DNA of 61,431 nucleotides from a bacterium (GTDB lineage Bacteria; Patescibacteriota; Minisyncoccia; Phycocordibacterales; UBA2100): NCBI GenBank assembly GCA_009924895.1, contig RFQR01000009.1, positions 1 to 61,431 of the forward strand, read 5' to 3'. Shown piece by piece: positions 47,658 to 56,961 of this stretch (position 1 is its first letter; each line of letters starts with the position of its first letter). The notes under the pieces were generated by a model. It saw only the letters and a program-made list of their open reading frames with translations, ran no database searches and was not told where the DNA came from. The position numbers and the translations under genes were made by a program.

Positions 47658-50447
47658 ATGAAAAAGTACAACCACTCCATAGAGAAAAAGTGGCAGAAAT
47701 ACTGGGCTAAAAAAAAGGTGTACCAGACTAAAGACACTTGCAAAAAGAAGTCCTATGTTCTCGACATGTTCCCGTACCCTTCGGGTGAAGGTCTTCACGT
47801 GGGCCACCCTAAAGGCTATATCGCAACGGACGTGTATTCGCGCATGAAGCGTATGCAGGGTTATTCAGTCTTGCACCCCATGGGGTGGGACGCGTTTGGT
47901 TTGCCCGCTGAAAACTACGCTATCAAAAACAAAGTACACCCACGTAAGGCAGTCGATAAAAACGTGAAGCGCTTCAAAGAGCAGCTTTCGATGATTGGGC
48001 TCGACTATGATTGGTCGCGTGAAATCAACACCACCGACCCGGCGTTCTATAAATGGACGCAGTGGATTTTCTTGCAGCTTTTGAAAAAGGGTTTGGCATA
48101 TCAGTCGTATGAACCAATCAACTGGTGTCCATCGTGTCAGACCGGTCTTGCAAACGAAGACTTGGAAGATGGTAAATGTGAACGCTGTGGAAGTGTGGTT
48201 GAAAAACGCCCCATGCGTCAGTGGGTGTTGAAGATTACTGACTATGCAGAACGCCTCTTGAACGATTTGGAATTGTTGCCACATTGGCAAGAGCACATCA
48301 AAGAAAGCCAGCGCAATTGGATAGGGAAGAGTGAGGGAGCAGAAATTAGTTTTACAATTTCTGAAACACAAGATGAAATAAAAGTGTTTACAACGCGCGC
48401 AGACACCCTCTTCGGAGTCACCTACCTTGTGTTGGCACCTGAACACCCCCTCATCCACCAGTTTTGTGCAAGTCAGACTTGCACAAATAGAAAACAAGTT
48501 GAGGAGTATGTCAATGAGGCAAAAAAGAAAAGTGAAATAGAACGCACGGCGAAAGGGAAGGAAAAGACTGGTATCAAGCTCGAAGGTGTTTGGGTAATTA
48601 ATCCTGCGACAGGCGAGAAAATCCCGATGTTTGTTGCAGACTATGCGCTCGCGCACTACGGCACAGGAGCGGTCATGGGCGTGCCCGCACATGATGAGCG
48701 TGATTTTACATTCGCTCGAAAATTTGCTCTTCCGATCAAGAGTGTTGTTGCGCCACGCAAAATAACTCACTGCGGGGTTCTTTTGGAGGTAAAAAACAAG
48801 CCTGGAACATTTATTTTCCAACTTCGGAGTGATGAAGCTAGGGTATTGCCTGGAAAAATTGGTTTTTTCGGTGGTAATCTCGAGAGTGGAGAGACGTTGT
48901 ACGAATGTGCCACGCGTGAAATTCTTGAAGAGACAGAGCTTTCTATTAAGAAAGATGACATGCGCGAGACATTTATGGTTCCATCAGAAAGTCCAGACTA
49001 TGCCCTTTTTGTAACAAGGATTCAGGATGTAGATCCTGCAAACATAGTGGTGCATGAAGGTAAGGGTTTGATTGAATTAACGGTAGAAGAAGCGCTTGCC
49101 CATGAAAAAGTAAGTGCTGGTGCCAAAGATGTTTTGCGCAGATACTTTAGTGCCCAAGCAGAGCCAAATACAGGAGAAGGTGTGCTCGAGGATTCAGGTG
49201 AGTTTAGCCAGCTTACTTCGGCAGAAGCCCGCACCAAAATTGCGCAAAAATACGGCACACTCAAAACAACCTACAAACTCCGCGACTGGGTGTTCTCACG
49301 CCAGAGATATTGGGGTGAACCAATTCCGGTAATTCACTGTGAAAAGTGTGCCCTTGAAAATCCAAGCGGGCAGGGCGTTGTTCCGGTGCCAGAAAAGGAT
49401 TTGCCGGTGAAATTGCCTGAAGTGAAAAAGTACGAACCGACCGGCACCGGCGAGTCACCGCTTGCTGCAATTGAAAAGTGGGTCAATGTTAAATGTCCAA
49501 AGTGCAAGGGTAAGGCAAAGCGCGAGACTAACACCATGCCACAGTGGGCGGGTTCTTCGTGGTACCACTTGCGCTACATGGATCCGAAAAACAAAAAAGC
49601 ACTTGTCGATAAGAAGAAAGAGAAACACTGGTCACCAGTTGATTTGTATGTCGGTGGTGCAGAACACGCGACACGTCACCTCATCTATGCGCGCTTCTGG
49701 CACAAATTCTTGTACGACATCAAGGCGGTTGCTTCACAGGAGCCGTTTACACGCCTCATTTCTGTTGGTCTCATTCAGGCAGAAGATGGCCGCAAGATGA
49801 GTAAGCGCTTTGGCAATGTCATCAATCCAGACGACATCATCAAGACCTACGGAGCGGACACGTTGCGAGTATACGAAATGTTCATGGGTCCATTTACTGA
49901 TGCGATAGCATGGAATACCAACGCAATGATAGGCGCGCGCCGCTTCTTGGAGCGCGTGTGGCGTGTGCAAGAGCGTGTGGTCAAAAAGGACAATCCAGCG
50001 CTCGATGCCATTATCAACAAAACCATCAAGAAAGTGTCTGAAGACATTGAGAACTTCAAATTCAATACGGCAATCAGTCAGATGATGGTCTGTGTGAATG
50101 AAATGTCCGACAAGGAAGTAGGGCAGAAACAGTGGAAGTCATTTGTCAGTATCCTCGCGCCGTTTGCACCGCACATTGCCGAAGAAATGTGGAATATAGC
50201 ACAAGGAAAAGGCTCGGTGCATCTCGCTCCATGGCCCAAGTATGATGCAAAGAAACTAGTAGAAGAATTTGTGACGATTGTCGTCCAAGTGAATGGAAAA
50301 GTGCGCACCCAGATCACGATGCCTTCTGAATCTGATGAAATGGCGGTAAGAATAGAGGCAGTAAAAATTGCCGAGAAGTGGATAGAGGGCAAAGACATTC
50401 GCCGCTTCATCTACGTCCCGAATAAACTTGCAAATATTGTTATTTAG
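47658..50447 (+). CDS. leuS: Leucyl-tRNA synthetase with internal Nudix-like domain
   Basis: YPSGEGLHVGHPKGYIATD, editing-domain TTRADTLFGVTYLVLAPEHPLI, KMSKRFGNVI; insertion carries GNLESGETLYECATREILEETEL. Confidence 0.95.
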   Translation: MKKYNHSIEKKWQKYWAKKKVYQTKDTCKKKSYVLDMFPYPSGEGLHVGHPKGYIATDVYSRMKRMQGYSVLHPMGWDAFGLPAENYAIKNKVHPRKAVDKNVKRFKEQLSMIGLDYDWSREINTTDPAFYKWTQWIFLQLLKKGLAYQSYEPINWCPSCQTGLANEDLEDGKCERCGSVVEKRPMRQWVLKITDYAERLLNDLELLPHWQEHIKESQRNWIGKSEGAEISFTISETQDEIKVFTTRADTLFGVTYLVLAPEHPLIHQFCASQTCTNRKQVEEYVNEAKKKSEIERTAKGKEKTGIKLEGVWVINPATGEKIPMFVADYALAHYGTGAVMGVPAHDERDFTFARKFALPIKSVVAPRKITHCGVLLEVKNKPGTFIFQLRSDEARVLPGKIGFFGGNLESGETLYECATREILEETELSIKKDDMRETFMVPSESPDYALFVTRIQDVDPANIVVHEGKGLIELTVEEALAHEKVSAGAKDVLRRYFSAQAEPNTGEGVLEDSGEFSQLTSAEARTKIAQKYGTLKTTYKLRDWVFSRQRYWGEPIPVIHCEKCALENPSGQGVVPVPEKDLPVKLPEVKKYEPTGTGESPLAAIEKWVNVKCPKCKGKAKRETNTMPQWAGSSWYHLRYMDPKNKKALVDKKKEKHWSPVDLYVGGAEHATRHLIYARFWHKFLYDIKAVASQEPFTRLISVGLIQAEDGRKMSKRFGNVINPDDIIKTYGADTLRVYEMFMGPFTDAIAWNTNAMIGARRFLERVWRVQERVVKKDNPALDAIINKTIKKVSEDIENFKFNTAISQMMVCVNEMSDKEVGQKQWKSFVSILAPFAPHIAEEMWNIAQGKGSVHLAPWPKYDAKKLVEEFVTIVVQVNGKVRTQITMPSESDEMAVRIEAVKIAEKWIEGKDIRRFIYVPNKLANIVI

Positions 50448-50457
50448 ATGTATAATA
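50429..50457 (+). promoter_or_regulatory. Predicted promoter for 25-aa ORF
   Basis: TTGCAA - 17 nt - TATAAT. Confidence 0.55.
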
Positions 50458-50490
50458 ATGTGTGTGCATGCGTTTAGTGGAGATCCCACG

Positions 50491-50568
50491 ATGATTACTT
50501 TTCATCCCTGGCGCGCAAGCATCCTCATGGCCGCCTTTCTTGCGGTCGTGACGTACGCTTGCAGTTGA
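50491..50568 (+). CDS. 25-aa hydrophobic microprotein
   Basis: MITFHPWRASILMAAFLAVVTYACS; SD-like 'gtggag'; hairpin follows at about 50595. Confidence 0.45.
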   Translation: MITFHPWRASILMAAFLAVVTYACS

Positions 50569-50634
50569 TCAAGTGAAATGTTGTGCACGCGTAGGCGCCC
50601 GCTCTCCGCGGGTGCTTTGTGTTACGATGCAGCC

Positions 50635-51174
50635 ATGTTCTCCATTGTTCGCGTTTCCTGCAATATTTTTCTGCAACGCTTTCCCACCCGCGACTATATG
50701 TGCATACAGACCTGGAAGGACTTAGCTGCGGTGTATCTCGCCTCGATTGTAATTACATATGTAAGCACCGTTCTTATCCCCGCAACATTTGATATATCAG
50801 CGTTATTTGCAAATCTTGTCGCAGAGTTTCTTTGGCTCGCCTCTTTTTTGTTCCTCGGCAGAGCTGTTTTAAATTTTTGTGCCGCTGTCACAGTGACTGT
50901 CAAAGATGCGTTTTCTACTCTTGTTATTTGCACCACTGGGGCGAGCCTCCTGATTGGAGTTATAGACCCAGTTGGCATACTACTTGGTGGAGCTGCGTCG
51001 GAGGCAAAAGGAATGCTAGGTATTGCACTTCTATTTTTTATGCTCTTTGCATTTGGACGCAGGCTAGTGATTGTATACGGTGCCACGTTGTCCCAGGTCG
51101 CACTCTCGCTCCTAATATTAGTTACTCCATTAATCGCAGTAGGAATGGTTTGGCCTTCATTGGGACTCGGTTGA
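50635..51174 (+). CDS. Multi-TM membrane protein
   Basis: TACGAT 6 nt before ATG; several hydrophobic segments. Confidence 0.65.
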   Translation: MFSIVRVSCNIFLQRFPTRDYMCIQTWKDLAAVYLASIVITYVSTVLIPATFDISALFANLVAEFLWLASFLFLGRAVLNFCAAVTVTVKDAFSTLVICTTGASLLIGVIDPVGILLGGAASEAKGMLGIALLFFMLFAFGRRLVIVYGATLSQVALSLLILVTPLIAVGMVWPSLGLG

Positions 51175-51175
51175 T

Positions 51176-52654
51176 TCACAGTTTTAGTACTTTTTGCCCA
51201 TCTTTAGTATCCTTTACGTCCAGACCTTGTTGTGCCAAGGTGTCTCGAATTTCATCAGAGCGGGTAAAGTTTTTCTCGCTACGTGCCACTTCTCGTTCTT
51301 TTAGCAGCTTCTTTTGCTCATCAGTAAGTTCTGATTCAGTTACTTCTGTCCCGAACTCACTTTTCATGCGTGAGAGCAAATCTACATCTGGTGAAGACAG
51401 GTTGAGTCCAAACACTTGGTCTGCCTCGAGTGCAACCGCACGCTTTTCTGACGGAGAAAGTGCAGGATCTTTTTGGGCTTCCCAAACTGTCGCGAGTGCT
51501 CCCGAGGTGTCAAGGTCATTGTTCAAGTGAGAGCGAATTTTTTGCGCGTATACTGCTGGTGCCGAACCGCCTTCTGGTGCGTCATATACAGCCTGCGCAA
51601 GTCTGATGAAGGCGCTTTGCGCCGCTGCAAGGGCATCCCACGTAAAGTTTGATGAAGCGCGATAGTGACTCGTCAAAAACCAATAACGCAGAGCCAGCGG
51701 GTGAAATCCCTTATCGATAACTTCTGCCATGTATGCAACATTGCCATTTGATTTTGCCAATTTTTCATCATTCATGCGTACATGCGCACGATGGAGCCAG
51801 AAGCGGGAGAAGGGAGACTTGCCCGTCGCGCTCTCTGACTGAGCGATTTCATTGTTGTGATGTATTGCGATGTGTTCAATGCCACCAGTGTGCACATCGA
51901 TCTGTTCGCCGAGCGTTGTACGCGCCATGGCAGAACACTCGATATGCCAGCCTGGGAAGCCTTTACCCCACGGAGAGTCCCAGCCCAATCTTTCATCGGA
52001 TTTCCACAAAAGAAAATCAGTAGGAGAATGCTTATCTTCGTCTTTGTGCACGCGCGCCCCTTCTTTGAGGCCAGAGAGGTCGATGCCACCAAGTGCCCCG
52101 TATTTAGAAAAATGTTTGGTATCAAAATACACGCCGCTGGTACCACGATATGCGTAGCCTTTTTCTTCAAGTGTTTGAATCATTGCGATTTGTGCGGGGA
52201 TGCAATCGGATGCACGAGGGAACTGAATCTTTTCGAGCGGAACGTTGAGGGTTTTAAGATTCTCGAAGTACAAATTCATGTACTGTGTCGCCATGTCCCG
52301 CATGTTCTCCATAGTGACTTTTTTGCCATCGCGTTTGAGGCCTTTTGTCATGCGATCCTCTCCTTGGTCAGCATCACCTTCATTGTCGCCTGTTAAGTGT
52401 CCGAAATCGGTTATGTTTATTGTTTGTCGCACGGAGTAGCCATTGTATTCAAACAGACGGCGAAGCATATCTGCAAACACTGCCGAGGCGAGATTGCCAA
52501 TATGCTGGGGACCATAGACCGTAGGACCGCAGTTGTACATGCGTACCTTATGGGGAACCATAGATACGAATGGCTCAACGGTTTTGCTCAGTGTATTGTA
52601 AAACTTCAGAGTGGGGGGAGAAGAGCTCGTACGTGAAAACCAAGAAAACATCAT
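51176..52654 (-). CDS. cysS: Cysteinyl-tRNA synthetase
   Basis: VRMYNCGPTVYGPQHIGNLASAVFADMLRR...GWHIECSAMARTTLGEQIDVHTGGIEHIAIHHNNEIAQSE. Confidence 0.96.
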   Translation of the reverse strand: MMFSWFSRTSSSPPTLKFYNTLSKTVEPFVSMVPHKVRMYNCGPTVYGPQHIGNLASAVFADMLRRLFEYNGYSVRQTINITDFGHLTGDNEGDADQGEDRMTKGLKRDGKKVTMENMRDMATQYMNLYFENLKTLNVPLEKIQFPRASDCIPAQIAMIQTLEEKGYAYRGTSGVYFDTKHFSKYGALGGIDLSGLKEGARVHKDEDKHSPTDFLLWKSDERLGWDSPWGKGFPGWHIECSAMARTTLGEQIDVHTGGIEHIAIHHNNEIAQSESATGKSPFSRFWLHRAHVRMNDEKLAKSNGNVAYMAEVIDKGFHPLALRYWFLTSHYRASSNFTWDALAAAQSAFIRLAQAVYDAPEGGSAPAVYAQKIRSHLNNDLDTSGALATVWEAQKDPALSPSEKRAVALEADQVFGLNLSSPDVDLLSRMKSEFGTEVTESELTDEQKKLLKEREVARSEKNFTRSDEIRDTLAQQGLDVKDTKDGQKVLKL

Positions 52655-52695
52655 CCGTATATCCTATCAGTCTTGCGCTCAGCGGTCCAAGTACC

Positions 52696-53604
52696 CTACA
52701 GCCACTTTTTGTGGCGAAAGTACATCACCATGCAAAGCCCAACCATGATTACCCCGCCAAGAATAATCCAGAAATCATAGGGGGGCCCTTTTACCGGGTT
52801 GTAGGGACTATCTGTTTCGAGAATGGTAACGATAAGATCAAGAGGGAAGATAAGAAGCGCCATAAGCGTGAGTACACGCATGGTTTCGTTTTCTTTTGTG
52901 GTAAGAAGGGAATTATTCGTCTCTCGCAATTCGTGCATGGTTTCGGTCTGGCGCATGATATGGTTGTGGACGCGGTAGTATTCGTTCGACAATGAGCGCA
53001 GGTAGGGAATAAATTCTTTCCCGAAAAAATCTGCGCCCTCGGTTTCAAGCGTATGCAGTATCTCTCGATGCGGTTCGATGGTTTGTCTAAATTGAGAAGG
53101 TCATGTGATGAACGAGAGATTGCGGAAACCATCCGGGCTTCGTGACCAGAAAAGAGGGAGCGTTCAATGCCTTGAATATCGTGACGCACATACTCGATTT
53201 CATGGTCAATGGCCTTGTACATTTTTTGAGCATGTAGAAAAACACAAAACCAGCGTGATCACCTAAATTACTTTTATCCAAAATTGAATTTACTTCAAAT
53301 ACTTTTGAAAACTTATGCAGCGGATCAACCATTTCATATCGCGTCGTAATGATGAAATTTTTTCCGATAACAAAGTCGATTTCTTGTTCGACTGTCTTGT
53401 GGGTATGGCGAAGCGCAGGGAAGTGCATCACGAAATAAGCATAGTCGCCATGAAATTCTGCCCGCGGCTTCATTGAGGGAAGGATGAGTTCCTTGCGACG
53501 ATGGGAGCGATTCCATACTCGCCGATAAGTTCTTGTACTTCTTCGTGGGTTGGTGATTCGAGGTCAACCCAGACAACGTTGTGGTGCGTGTGACGCGTGA
53601 GCAT
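52696..53604 (-). pseudogene. CorA-like divalent cation transporter broken by three single-nucleotide frameshifts
   Basis: Contiguous CorA-like reading ...IAPIVA[fs]KELILPSMKPRAEFHGDYAYFVMHFP...FFYMLKK[fs]MYKAIDHEIEYV...HDLLN[fs]FRQTIEPHREILHTLE...IFPLDLIVTILETDSPYNPVKGPPYDFW needs three +1 nt corrections. Confidence 0.8.
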
Positions 53605-53627
53605 GGAATGAAGTATAGCGTAAAAAT

Positions 53628-53660
53628 GGTGGGCCGTGCTTCACAGAAGCACGGCCCACC
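53628..53660 (-). terminator. Intrinsic terminator for 27-aa ORF
   Basis: GGTGGGCCGTGCTTC-ACA-GAAGCACGGCCCACC, perfect 15-bp stem; minus side followed by ATTTTTA. Confidence 0.88.
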
Positions 53661-53688
53661 CGGATGCATCAGAAGAACAGGGCCAGTG

Positions 53689-53772
53689 TTAGGACGTGGC
53701 TCCGAATGTGAGCGCGACGAGCACTCCGTGGACCAGAACCAGCACGATATTCAATGTCGATGGTTCTTTCAT
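53689..53772 (-). CDS. 27-aa single-TM microprotein
   Basis: MKEPSTLNIVLVLVHGVLVALTFGATS; SD-like 'gaggcgg'; promoter and terminator flank it. Confidence 0.65.
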   Translation of the reverse strand: MKEPSTLNIVLVLVHGVLVALTFGATS

Positions 53773-53813
53773 TTCCGCCTCAGGTTGCGGCTGCTTGATT
53801 GCACTTTGAATAA

Positions 53814-53841
53814 ATTATACTACTTTTAATAAAAAAGTCAA
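53814..53841 (-). promoter_or_regulatory. Sigma70 promoter for 27-aa microprotein
   Basis: Minus: TTGACT - 16 nt - TATAAT. Confidence 0.75.
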
Positions 53842-53879
53842 ATATGCGCTTGCTGTCAGAGTATGATACAGTCCCGCCG

Positions 53880-56021
53880 ATGAAGCAAAACCCTATCCCA
53901 AAAAATATCCCTCCCGTAGCCAAAAAAGACCCCAAAACCAATACCCTCCATGGGGTGACCTGGACCGATGAATACGCTTGGATGCACCACAGGAGTACTT
54001 CCATTTTTGAGCAGTCGAGTACGACTGACAAAAATTGGTCGCAGCAAAAAGGCTCCCCGGAGGTGGTCGAATATGCTAAGGCAGAGAATGCCTATGCCGA
54101 GGCTGTTATGGCCTCACATAAAAGATTGGCGGACAAGCTCTACAAAGAGATGAAGTCCCGCATGAAAGAGACCGATATGTCAGTCCCCGTCAAAGACGGT
54201 CCGTACCTCTATTACTCTCGTACTAAAAAAGGGCAGCAGTATGGCATCCACTGTCGGAAGAGAATCAAGGAGGGAAAGGCTAAAACGCGCGGAGCGCGTT
54301 CGCCCGACGCTCTGCCTCGTAAAGCGTTTAGGGAAGAGGTCTTGCTCGACGAAAACATTCTCGCTAAAGATCAACCGTATTTTGATTTGGGACTCTACGA
54401 AGTAAGTCCTGATCACCAGCTTCTTGCCTATGCGGTAGACACGACCGGCAACGAAAATCACACCCTTTTTGTAAAAGACTTAAGGACGGGAAAACTACTT
54501 TCAGAAAAAATAGAACAGGTCTCAGACGTGGAATGGGCAGCAGACAGCCAGCACTTTTTCTATACTGTTGAGGAACATCCACACCCACCTCGCAAAGTGC
54601 TATGTCACAAACTGGGCTCAACCGAGCCAGATACGGTGGTGTATGAAGAACCGGATGAGCAGTGGTACGTATTTCTCTCAAAGAGCAATGATGAGAAAAT
54701 TATTTTTGTCGGCGCTGCAAATTTTGATTCGAGTGAAGTACGCTTTGTCTCTGCACAGACGCCAAAAGCACCGCTTGCGTTAATTGCGCCACGCAAAAGT
54801 AAAGTAAAGTACTGGCCAGAACATTTTGAAAACGATTTGTACATCGTGACGAATGAAAATGCGGTCGAGTACAAAATCATGAAAGCGCCACTTTCAAACC
54901 CACAATCTCAGACTGAATGGATGCCACACAACCCAAAGCGCACCATCAATGGATTCGAGCCCTACCAAAACTTCTTTGTAATTCCGATTCGCGAAAAGGG
55001 AAGCGAGCAGGTTTTGATTTCTAACAAAGACAGAAAGAGCGAGCGTGTTTTGAAATTGCCGGAAGCGGAGCATTCGGTGTCTGTCTGGGGTCTTGAATAC
55101 GTTTCTCCCGTGATTCGCTACACCTACGATTCATTCGTCACGCCAAAGACGGTGTGTGAATACGACGTAAAAAAGCGCACGACTAAGATTTTGAAAAAGC
55201 AGCAAGTGCCACAATGGAATCCAAAGAAATATGTTTCAAAACGTCTCTGGGCGGTGAGTGATGGTGTGAAAATCCCGATTGTTATCGTCCACAAAAAGCA
55301 GGTGAAGTACAACGGTAAAGCTCCAATGATGCTCACGGCGTATGGCTCATACGGCATTTGTTCTGATCCAACCTTTTCTATCACTCGCATTCCATTGTTG
55401 GAGCGTGGATGGATAGTTGGTATTGCACAACCACGCGGTGGCGGTGAGATGGGGTATGGGTGGCACGAAGACGCAAAGCTTCGCACTAAACATCGCACGT
55501 ATGACGATGTGATTGCGGCCTGTGATTTCCTGGTAAAGAAAAAAGTCTGTGCCCGAGAAAAGTTGGTCCTCGTCGGCGGCTCTGCGGGCGGCATGATGGT
55601 CGGCGCGGTTTTGAATAAACGTCCCGATGTTGTGGGTGTGGGTATGGCATACGTACCAGCGGCGGATACCCTCAACTCCATGCTCGACGAATCGCTCGGA
55701 GGCACGCGCCTTCATTATGATGAGATAGGAAATCCTGGTAGCTCGAAAGAAGATTTTGAGTACATCATGAAAACGTCTCCGTACGAAAACGTGCGCGCCG
55801 CCCACTACCCGAAGCTCCTCGTTCGCGCTTCAGCGTCTGACATCCGTACGCCATTTTGGGAAGCCGCAAAGTGGGTAGCGCGACTGCGAGCAAAAAAGAC
55901 CGACTCTAATGTACTTCTCTTTAAGACCGAACTTTCTGCCGGACACTTCGGTAAAAGCGGCCGCTACGAATACTTGAAAGAACGCGGCTGGGACTATGCG
56001 TTTTTGATGGGCGATGAGTGA
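53880..56021 (+). CDS. ptrB: S9A oligopeptidase (oligopeptidase B / prolyl oligopeptidase family)
   Basis: PPVAKKDPKTNTLHGVTWTDEYAWMHH...RGGGEMGYGWHEDAKL...LVLVGGSAGGMMVGAVLNKRPD...SAGHFGKSGRYEYLKERGWDYAFL. Confidence 0.93.
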   Translation: MKQNPIPKNIPPVAKKDPKTNTLHGVTWTDEYAWMHHRSTSIFEQSSTTDKNWSQQKGSPEVVEYAKAENAYAEAVMASHKRLADKLYKEMKSRMKETDMSVPVKDGPYLYYSRTKKGQQYGIHCRKRIKEGKAKTRGARSPDALPRKAFREEVLLDENILAKDQPYFDLGLYEVSPDHQLLAYAVDTTGNENHTLFVKDLRTGKLLSEKIEQVSDVEWAADSQHFFYTVEEHPHPPRKVLCHKLGSTEPDTVVYEEPDEQWYVFLSKSNDEKIIFVGAANFDSSEVRFVSAQTPKAPLALIAPRKSKVKYWPEHFENDLYIVTNENAVEYKIMKAPLSNPQSQTEWMPHNPKRTINGFEPYQNFFVIPIREKGSEQVLISNKDRKSERVLKLPEAEHSVSVWGLEYVSPVIRYTYDSFVTPKTVCEYDVKKRTTKILKKQQVPQWNPKKYVSKRLWAVSDGVKIPIVIVHKKQVKYNGKAPMMLTAYGSYGICSDPTFSITRIPLLERGWIVGIAQPRGGGEMGYGWHEDAKLRTKHRTYDDVIAACDFLVKKKVCAREKLVLVGGSAGGMMVGAVLNKRPDVVGVGMAYVPAADTLNSMLDESLGGTRLHYDEIGNPGSSKEDFEYIMKTSPYENVRAAHYPKLLVRASASDIRTPFWEAAKWVARLRAKKTDSNVLLFKTELSAGHFGKSGRYEYLKERGWDYAFLMGDE
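55948..56003 (+). repeat. Direct repeat copy A (intact ptrB 3' end)
   Basis: TCGGTAAAAGCGGCCGCTACGAATACTTGAAAGAACGCGGCTGGGACTATGCGTTT. Confidence 0.92.
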
Positions 56022-56033
56022 TATAGTTCGTGC

Positions 56034-56735
56034 ATGGAGCTCGAACAAATAAGGGAGGAGTCAATTGAATTTGCCAGGGCAAACCGGAAGGAGATTGCTG
56101 CGCAGTTAGCGAGTACAGAGAAGTATCCACCAGAACTTTCTCCAGTATCAGTATTTATGGCGGGCTCACCTGGGGCTGGAAAGACTGAATCATCCCAGAG
56201 TCTTATTGCAGAACTTGCGCGTGACGGCCATGCTGTTTTGAGAATTGACTCGGACGAGTATAGGAGCTTTTTCAAGGATTATACCGGTGCAAATTCAGAT
56301 CTTTTTCAAGCAGCGACATCTATCATTGCTGAAAAAATTCATGATTTCGCACTTACGCACAAACAAAGTTTTGTGTTTGATGGGACGCTTACAAATATTG
56401 AAAAGACGCGAATGAACATTAAGAGATCTCTTAACAAAAAGCGCTTTGTACAGATTATTTATGTATATCAAGACCCGATTCAAGCTTGGAAATTTGTACA
56501 GAAGCGTGAACAAGAGGAGGGGCGACGGATTGCAAAAGATGTATTTATTTCTCAATACTTTTGTGCGAGAAAAAATGTGAACATTTTAAAATCAGAATTT
56601 GGTACACAGATTAAAGTTGATCTGATTATGAAGAATATAGACGGTACTAATTTTGCCTACTTTGAGAACGTGGATAACGTTGACAGATTTATATCTGAAA
56701 GGTACTCTGAAGATGTATTAAATACTACGTTATGA
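56034..56735 (+). CDS. Zeta-toxin-like P-loop kinase
   Basis: SVFMAGSPGAGKTESSQSLIAEL...LRIDSDEYRSFFKDYTGANSDLFQAATSIIAEKIHDFAL...FVFDGTLTNIEKTRMNIKRSL. Confidence 0.88.
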   Translation: MELEQIREESIEFARANRKEIAAQLASTEKYPPELSPVSVFMAGSPGAGKTESSQSLIAELARDGHAVLRIDSDEYRSFFKDYTGANSDLFQAATSIIAEKIHDFALTHKQSFVFDGTLTNIEKTRMNIKRSLNKKRFVQIIYVYQDPIQAWKFVQKREQEEGRRIAKDVFISQYFCARKNVNILKSEFGTQIKVDLIMKNIDGTNFAYFENVDNVDRFISERYSEDVLNTTL

Positions 56736-56893
56736 AAAAGCTTTTTTCATGGTTTTCGCCCAAAGTCTCTGAAACAAAAGAGACCGAGTTTTCACGCTTT
56801 TTTCGTGAAGCATCGTCTCGTGAAAAGAAACGCGTTTACATGCGTGTTATAGAGCGTGCGAGCGCAGAACAACGCAAGGTTCTTGAAGCATAA
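56732..56893 (+). CDS. 53-aa charged protein ATGA-coupled to zeta-like kinase (candidate antitoxin/partner)
   Basis: MKKLFSWFSPKVSETKETEFSRFFREASSREKKRVYMRVIERASAEQRKVLEA; ATG 56732 overlaps TGA 56733-56735. Confidence 0.65.
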   Translation: MKKLFSWFSPKVSETKETEFSRFFREASSREKKRVYMRVIERASAEQRKVLEA

Positions 56894-56897
56894 TTGC

Positions 56898-56953
56898 TCG
56901 GCAAAAGCGGGCGCTATGAATACTTGAAAGAACGCGGCTGGGACTATGCGTTT
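56898..56953 (+). repeat. Direct repeat copy B of ptrB 3' end (fragment, no full gene)
   Basis: TCGGCAAAAGCGGGCGCTATGAATACTTGAAAGAACGCGGCTGGGACTATGCGTTT: 53/56 identical to copy A. Confidence 0.92.
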
Positions 56954-56961
56954 CTTTTGAA

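Noticed and set aside
52696-53604. Programmed ribosomal frameshifting in corA
   Set aside because: Three separate single-base shifts without slippery-site plus structure organisation make decay or sequencing error far more likely.
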